Source: Burkholderiales bacterium UBA2647
GTDB lineage: Bacteria > Pseudomonadota > Gammaproteobacteria > Burkholderiales > Burkholderiaceae_E
NCBI GenBank assembly: GCA_002359635.1
Contig: DENJ01000031.1
Span: 1-7,691 of the forward strand
Direction of reading: 5' to 3'
DNA: 7,691 bases
A program made the position numbers and the translations under genes. The notes beneath the pieces were generated by a model. It was given only the letters and a program-made list of their open reading frames with translations. It was not told the origin of the DNA and did no database searches. Below, one piece after another: positions 5,200-7,691 of the stretch (the stretch's first letter is position 1; each line of letters begins with the position of its first letter).

Positions 5200-5820
5200 T
5201 CAATGCGAGGCGTCGAACTGGTCGGCCTTGAGGCCTCGAATCGGTGCGTAAAAGGCTTTCGCCCGGGCCATGTCCACATCGACATCACCGGTGGTTTCAA
5301 GAACGGGCCCTAGTCCAGCCTCTTTTTTTGCGTAGTCCATGAAGGCCATCACGATCGGCACGCCTGCGCCTTGGGCGATGAAATAAAAGCCGGTTTTCCA
5401 CGCCCTTACTTTGCTGCGGGTGCCTTCGGGGGGAATCATTAACAGCAATGGCCCCTCGTGATTGATAAAGCCTTCCACGGCAGCCGAGACCAGATTCTGT
5501 GACCGGCTGCGATCAACGCCAATACCTCCAAGCCATCTCATCGGCCCACGAAAGGGAAACTTAAAAAGGCTTTCCTTTCCCAGCCAGTAGGGCCGAATGC
5601 CGAGCACAAAACAGGTCATAAGGCTGTAGGGCAGATCCCAGTTGCTGGTGTGAGGTGCCGCAATCAGGACAGCCTTCGGGCTGGCCTCCGGGAGTTGACC
5701 AACGATCCGCCAGCCGAGCGCATCCATGCATCGTTTTGAAAACCATCGCAACAGCGGCGTGAGTCCCGGTGTGTTGAAAAGGGTTCGACGGGCCGGCTGA
5801 AATGCGTTCGTCGTTGACAT
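5200..5820 (-). CDS. PlsC-like lysophospholipid/glycerol acyltransferase family protein
   Basis: Membrane-associated acyltransferase of 206 residues in the PlsC (1-acyl-glycerol-3-phosphate acyltransferase-like) superfamily, which moves an acyl chain from acyl-ACP or acyl-CoA to a hydroxyl acceptor. The catalytic HX4D box is HTSNWD (His57, Asp62). The second block, GKESLFKFPFRGPMRWLGGIGVDR (81-104), the third, PPEGTRSK (130-137), and the fourth, GVPIVMAF (153-160), are all present and intact, so it should be active. No long N-terminal membrane anchor is seen, as in the short subgroup of this family; the true acceptor is unknown. The ATG at 5820 is chosen; a TTG 6 codons upstream (5838) would add MWHALV but neither start has a good Shine-Dalgarno. 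It follows the antiporter gene on the same strand after 71 bases, so co-transcription is possible; no functional link is obvious. Confidence 0.88.
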   Translation of the reverse strand: MSTTNAFQPARRTLFNTPGLTPLLRWFSKRCMDALGWRIVGQLPEASPKAVLIAAPHTSNWDLPYSLMTCFVLGIRPYWLGKESLFKFPFRGPMRWLGGIGVDRSRSQNLVSAAVEGFINHEGPLLLMIPPEGTRSKVRAWKTGFYFIAQGAGVPIVMAFMDYAKKEAGLGPVLETTGDVDVDMARAKAFYAPIRGLKADQFDASH

Positions 5821-5891
5821 GACTAGAGCATGCCACAAGCTGATTGAAATCGGGCGATGTGGGCGGCATGGCGTTGCTTGCGCTTGGCTGC

Positions 5892-7691
5892 TCAGCCAGC
5901 TACCGGCCGGGCAACAAGAAGGATTTCGCCTGGCACCACGGTCTTTAGCATACCTGTTTCATGTAGTCCGTCGACAGTGTCGCCGGTAATAAAATGCGCA
6001 TGGCGACGGTGATCCTTTTTGGTTTGCACGTGTTCATACATGCCAGATTTCACAACCAGAAAACCAGCATGGGTTTCGCCACCGAGGCTGAATGATTCGC
6101 CTTTGTGCAGGATGCGTAGTTGAGCCTTGCTCTCCAACTCGGCAATTCGATCGGCACTCAAGTGGTGAAAAGGGCTTGCGTGCGCAATCAGATCGGTCGG
6201 CGAAGGGTGCTGAAACCGCTCCAACATTTGCATCGCTTTTGCTTCCTGTTCGAGTATCGCCTCGGTGACTTTGTTATAAACCGCGCGGGTAATCAAGCCG
6301 CTCTTAAACGATCGATCAAGCCAGCGTTCGGTTTGCAGGCCCAAGGAACGCGCAATAAAGTCGCCTTGCACCTGAAACAAGAGGTGGGGGTAGGCTTGGC
6401 AGAGTTGGGTGTACTGCTGGTAGATGAGACTTGATTCGCGTTCCAGATAGGAGCGGACCGAATCATCTTCTAAACGGTCGATGACGTGATGCAAACCCCG
6501 TTCCAGGTGGAATAATGCATTGAGCAGACGGGAGAGGCGCTTTTCCTTGATGCGTATATAAAGGCTTGTATTAAATTTCTCAAGCCAATCGTCCCAGGGA
6601 CGGTCAAGATGAATCAGCGTGAACTGCGTCCTTGCCAGCGCGTTGGGGCCATCGCGGTCCAACACGTAGAGCCGTTCTTGCGTAAAGTGTTTGAGGTCAA
6701 GATAGCCTGCTTTGCCAAGCAGTCCGTCTTCCATCTCGCGCTCATAAAACAAACCCTCTGAAAGCAGGGCAGAGCGTAATCCGATGCGCAGTTCGCCTTC
6801 GTCGTCTTGCTTCTGGTTCGTCAGTTGGTGTCGGTTCAGGGGCGCAGTTTGCCGCACAAAGCGATCGACCACCTGTGGCGATAAAAGCCCACCTTTTGTA
6901 TCGTTATGCAAACTATTGTAAATCGATTGCCAAAGCTTGGCCAGTGAATGCCTGAAAATTGATTGCTCCTCAGAAGTCAGCCGGTCGATCCCCAGCCAAC
7001 GCAAGGCGGGGCCAATCGTGAGTGCATTGATCAGCAAGGTCGTTAGTACCACCGATGTGGCAAGCGCTAGAAATAAGGGCTTTTCCGCCAAACTGTCCGG
7101 TAGGAGTAACACCAGTGCGAGTGCAAGTCCACCCCTCAGACCGCCCCAAAACATGATGAATTGATAGCTCATGCTGATCGGTTGGCATAGCTTTAGTTTG
7201 TTCAAAAGCGGCACCACGGCAACAATGGCAATGGCTCTTGCCACTGTAACGATCAACAAAGTCAACGGGATATACGATACCGATTTCAATAACAGTTGCG
7301 TGTCCACCGTCAGACCCACAGCAATGAAAACGACGGTGTTCGCTGCTAAGGCCATGAACTCCCACATATGGCCCATGCCATGCAATGCCTCGCGGTTGAA
7401 CTCCAATCGCGCCCGGGTGCCCATAAACAAGCCAAGCGCCACGGTTGACATCACGCCGCTCAGATGAAGATAGTGGTCGGCAACGATAAAGCTCGCGTAG
7501 GCGCCAACAATCGTAAGACCGATTTGCGCTGTGCCATTACGGCAAAAATGAACAATCGGTGAGAGCAGCACAGCGATGACGCCGCCAATCGCAACGCCTC
7601 CAAAAAACACCAGGAAAAATCGCATCAAGGCTTGCCCGATATGGTCGCCGGTGACGGTCGTCACGGACAGCAGGCCTAAGAGTGCGGTAAA
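5892..7691 (-). CDS. CPA1-family Na+/H+ antiporter with long cytoplasmic tail and cNMP-like domain (5' end outside window)
   Basis: Partial gene: the frame is open to the window edge (FTALLGLLSV precedes the internal GTG at 7664), so 599 C-terminal residues are visible. Fragment residues about 20-230 are membrane helices of a CPA1 cation/proton antiporter, including HMWEFMALAANTVVFIAVGL (108-127) and MFWGGLRGGLALALVLLLP (180-198), the conserved late-helix Arg segment. The ion-binding ND-motif helix would lie upstream, off the window. Residues about 240-510 are a helical cytoplasmic region. Residues about 515-599 resemble a cyclic-nucleotide-binding fold (ILHKGESFSLGG, then HAGFLVVKSGMYEHV, then FITGDTVDGLHE). 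That architecture recalls plant SOS1 and bacterial relatives. The nucleotide domain looks degenerate: it is short, lacks a recognisable GE...R phosphate-binding cassette and ends without the closing helices, so ligand binding is doubtful. Likely role: sodium and pH homeostasis at the inner membrane. The acyltransferase gene follows 71 bases downstream. Confidence 0.9.
   Translation of the reverse strand, partial: FTALLGLLSVTTVTGDHIGQALMRFFLVFFGGVAIGGVIAVLLSPIVHFCRNGTAQIGLTIVGAYASFIVADHYLHLSGVMSTVALGLFMGTRARLEFNREALHGMGHMWEFMALAANTVVFIAVGLTVDTQLLLKSVSYIPLTLLIVTVARAIAIVAVVPLLNKLKLCQPISMSYQFIMFWGGLRGGLALALVLLLPDSLAEKPLFLALATSVVLTTLLINALTIGPALRWLGIDRLTSEEQSIFRHSLAKLWQSIYNSLHNDTKGGLLSPQVVDRFVRQTAPLNRHQLTNQKQDDEGELRIGLRSALLSEGLFYEREMEDGLLGKAGYLDLKHFTQERLYVLDRDGPNALARTQFTLIHLDRPWDDWLEKFNTSLYIRIKEKRLSRLLNALFHLERGLHHVIDRLEDDSVRSYLERESSLIYQQYTQLCQAYPHLLFQVQGDFIARSLGLQTERWLDRSFKSGLITRAVYNKVTEAILEQEAKAMQMLERFQHPSPTDLIAHASPFHHLSADRIAELESKAQLRILHKGESFSLGGETHAGFLVVKSGMYEHVQTKKDHRRHAHFITGDTVDGLHETGMLKTVVPGEILLVARPVAG

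Noticed and set aside
5185..5215. GC-rich stem at the convergent gene ends as a bidirectional terminator
   Set aside because: No T tract follows on either strand and the stem reaches into the coding end of the acyltransferase gene.
5818..5838. TTG start at 5838 for the acyltransferase
   Set aside because: No Shine-Dalgarno precedes it, and the ATG at 5820 gives a normal family length with all four acyltransferase blocks.
7662..7664. GTG at 7664 as the real start of the antiporter gene
   Set aside because: The frame stays open to the window edge with hydrophobic residues, and the conserved N-terminal helices with the ion-binding ND motif would be missing; the gene is cut by the window, not short.

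Overview
The window looks like chromosomal DNA of a betaproteobacterium, probably Burkholderiales. The reasons are a Bug/TctC-type periplasmic binding protein (a family greatly expanded in that order), moderate GC content outside one AT-rich promoter, and a BigR-type sulfur-detoxification locus. I cannot assign a genus.

Layout. (1) Positions 1-772, minus strand: most of a Bug/TctC solute-binding protein gene whose 3' end lies outside the window; it does not obviously belong to the next unit. (2) Positions 924-4118, minus strand: a tight five-gene unit, in transcription order an ArsR-family persulfide sensor (BigR/SqrR type), two half-size YeeE/YedE sulfur transporters (PmpA- and PmpB-like), a SulP anion transporter with a STAS domain, and a 61-residue membrane protein with a TTG start. 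Joints are a 4-base overlap or gaps of 9, 14 and 11 bases. (3) Positions 4119-4217: a divergent control region. (4) Positions 4218-5093, plus strand: a Blh/ETHE1-type persulfide dioxygenase. (5) Positions 5200-5820, minus strand: a PlsC-like acyltransferase. (6) Positions 5892-7691, minus strand: the C-terminal three quarters or so of a CPA1 Na+/H+ antiporter with a long cytoplasmic tail ending in a cyclic-nucleotide-binding-like fold; its N terminus is outside the window.

How the genes work together (inference from family knowledge). The PmpAB-like pair would bring in reduced sulfur (thiosulfate, sulfide or a related species). The dioxygenase oxidises glutathione persulfide to sulfite. The SulP transporter could move the resulting sulfite or sulfate. 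The BigR-type repressor would sense persulfide through Cys35 and Cys101, whose 66-residue spacing matches the redox pair of BigR and SqrR, and release both transcription units.

The most striking sequence feature is the control region. Two divergent sigma70-type promoters, each with a 17-base spacer, occupy the same 35 bases on opposite strands, and both lie within a 39-bp near-perfect dyad (13-base arms matching at 12 of 13 positions, 13-base spacer) that is a strong candidate for the BigR operator. No RNA genes, insertion sequences or CRISPR arrays were seen, and no stretch over 300 bases lacks a gene.
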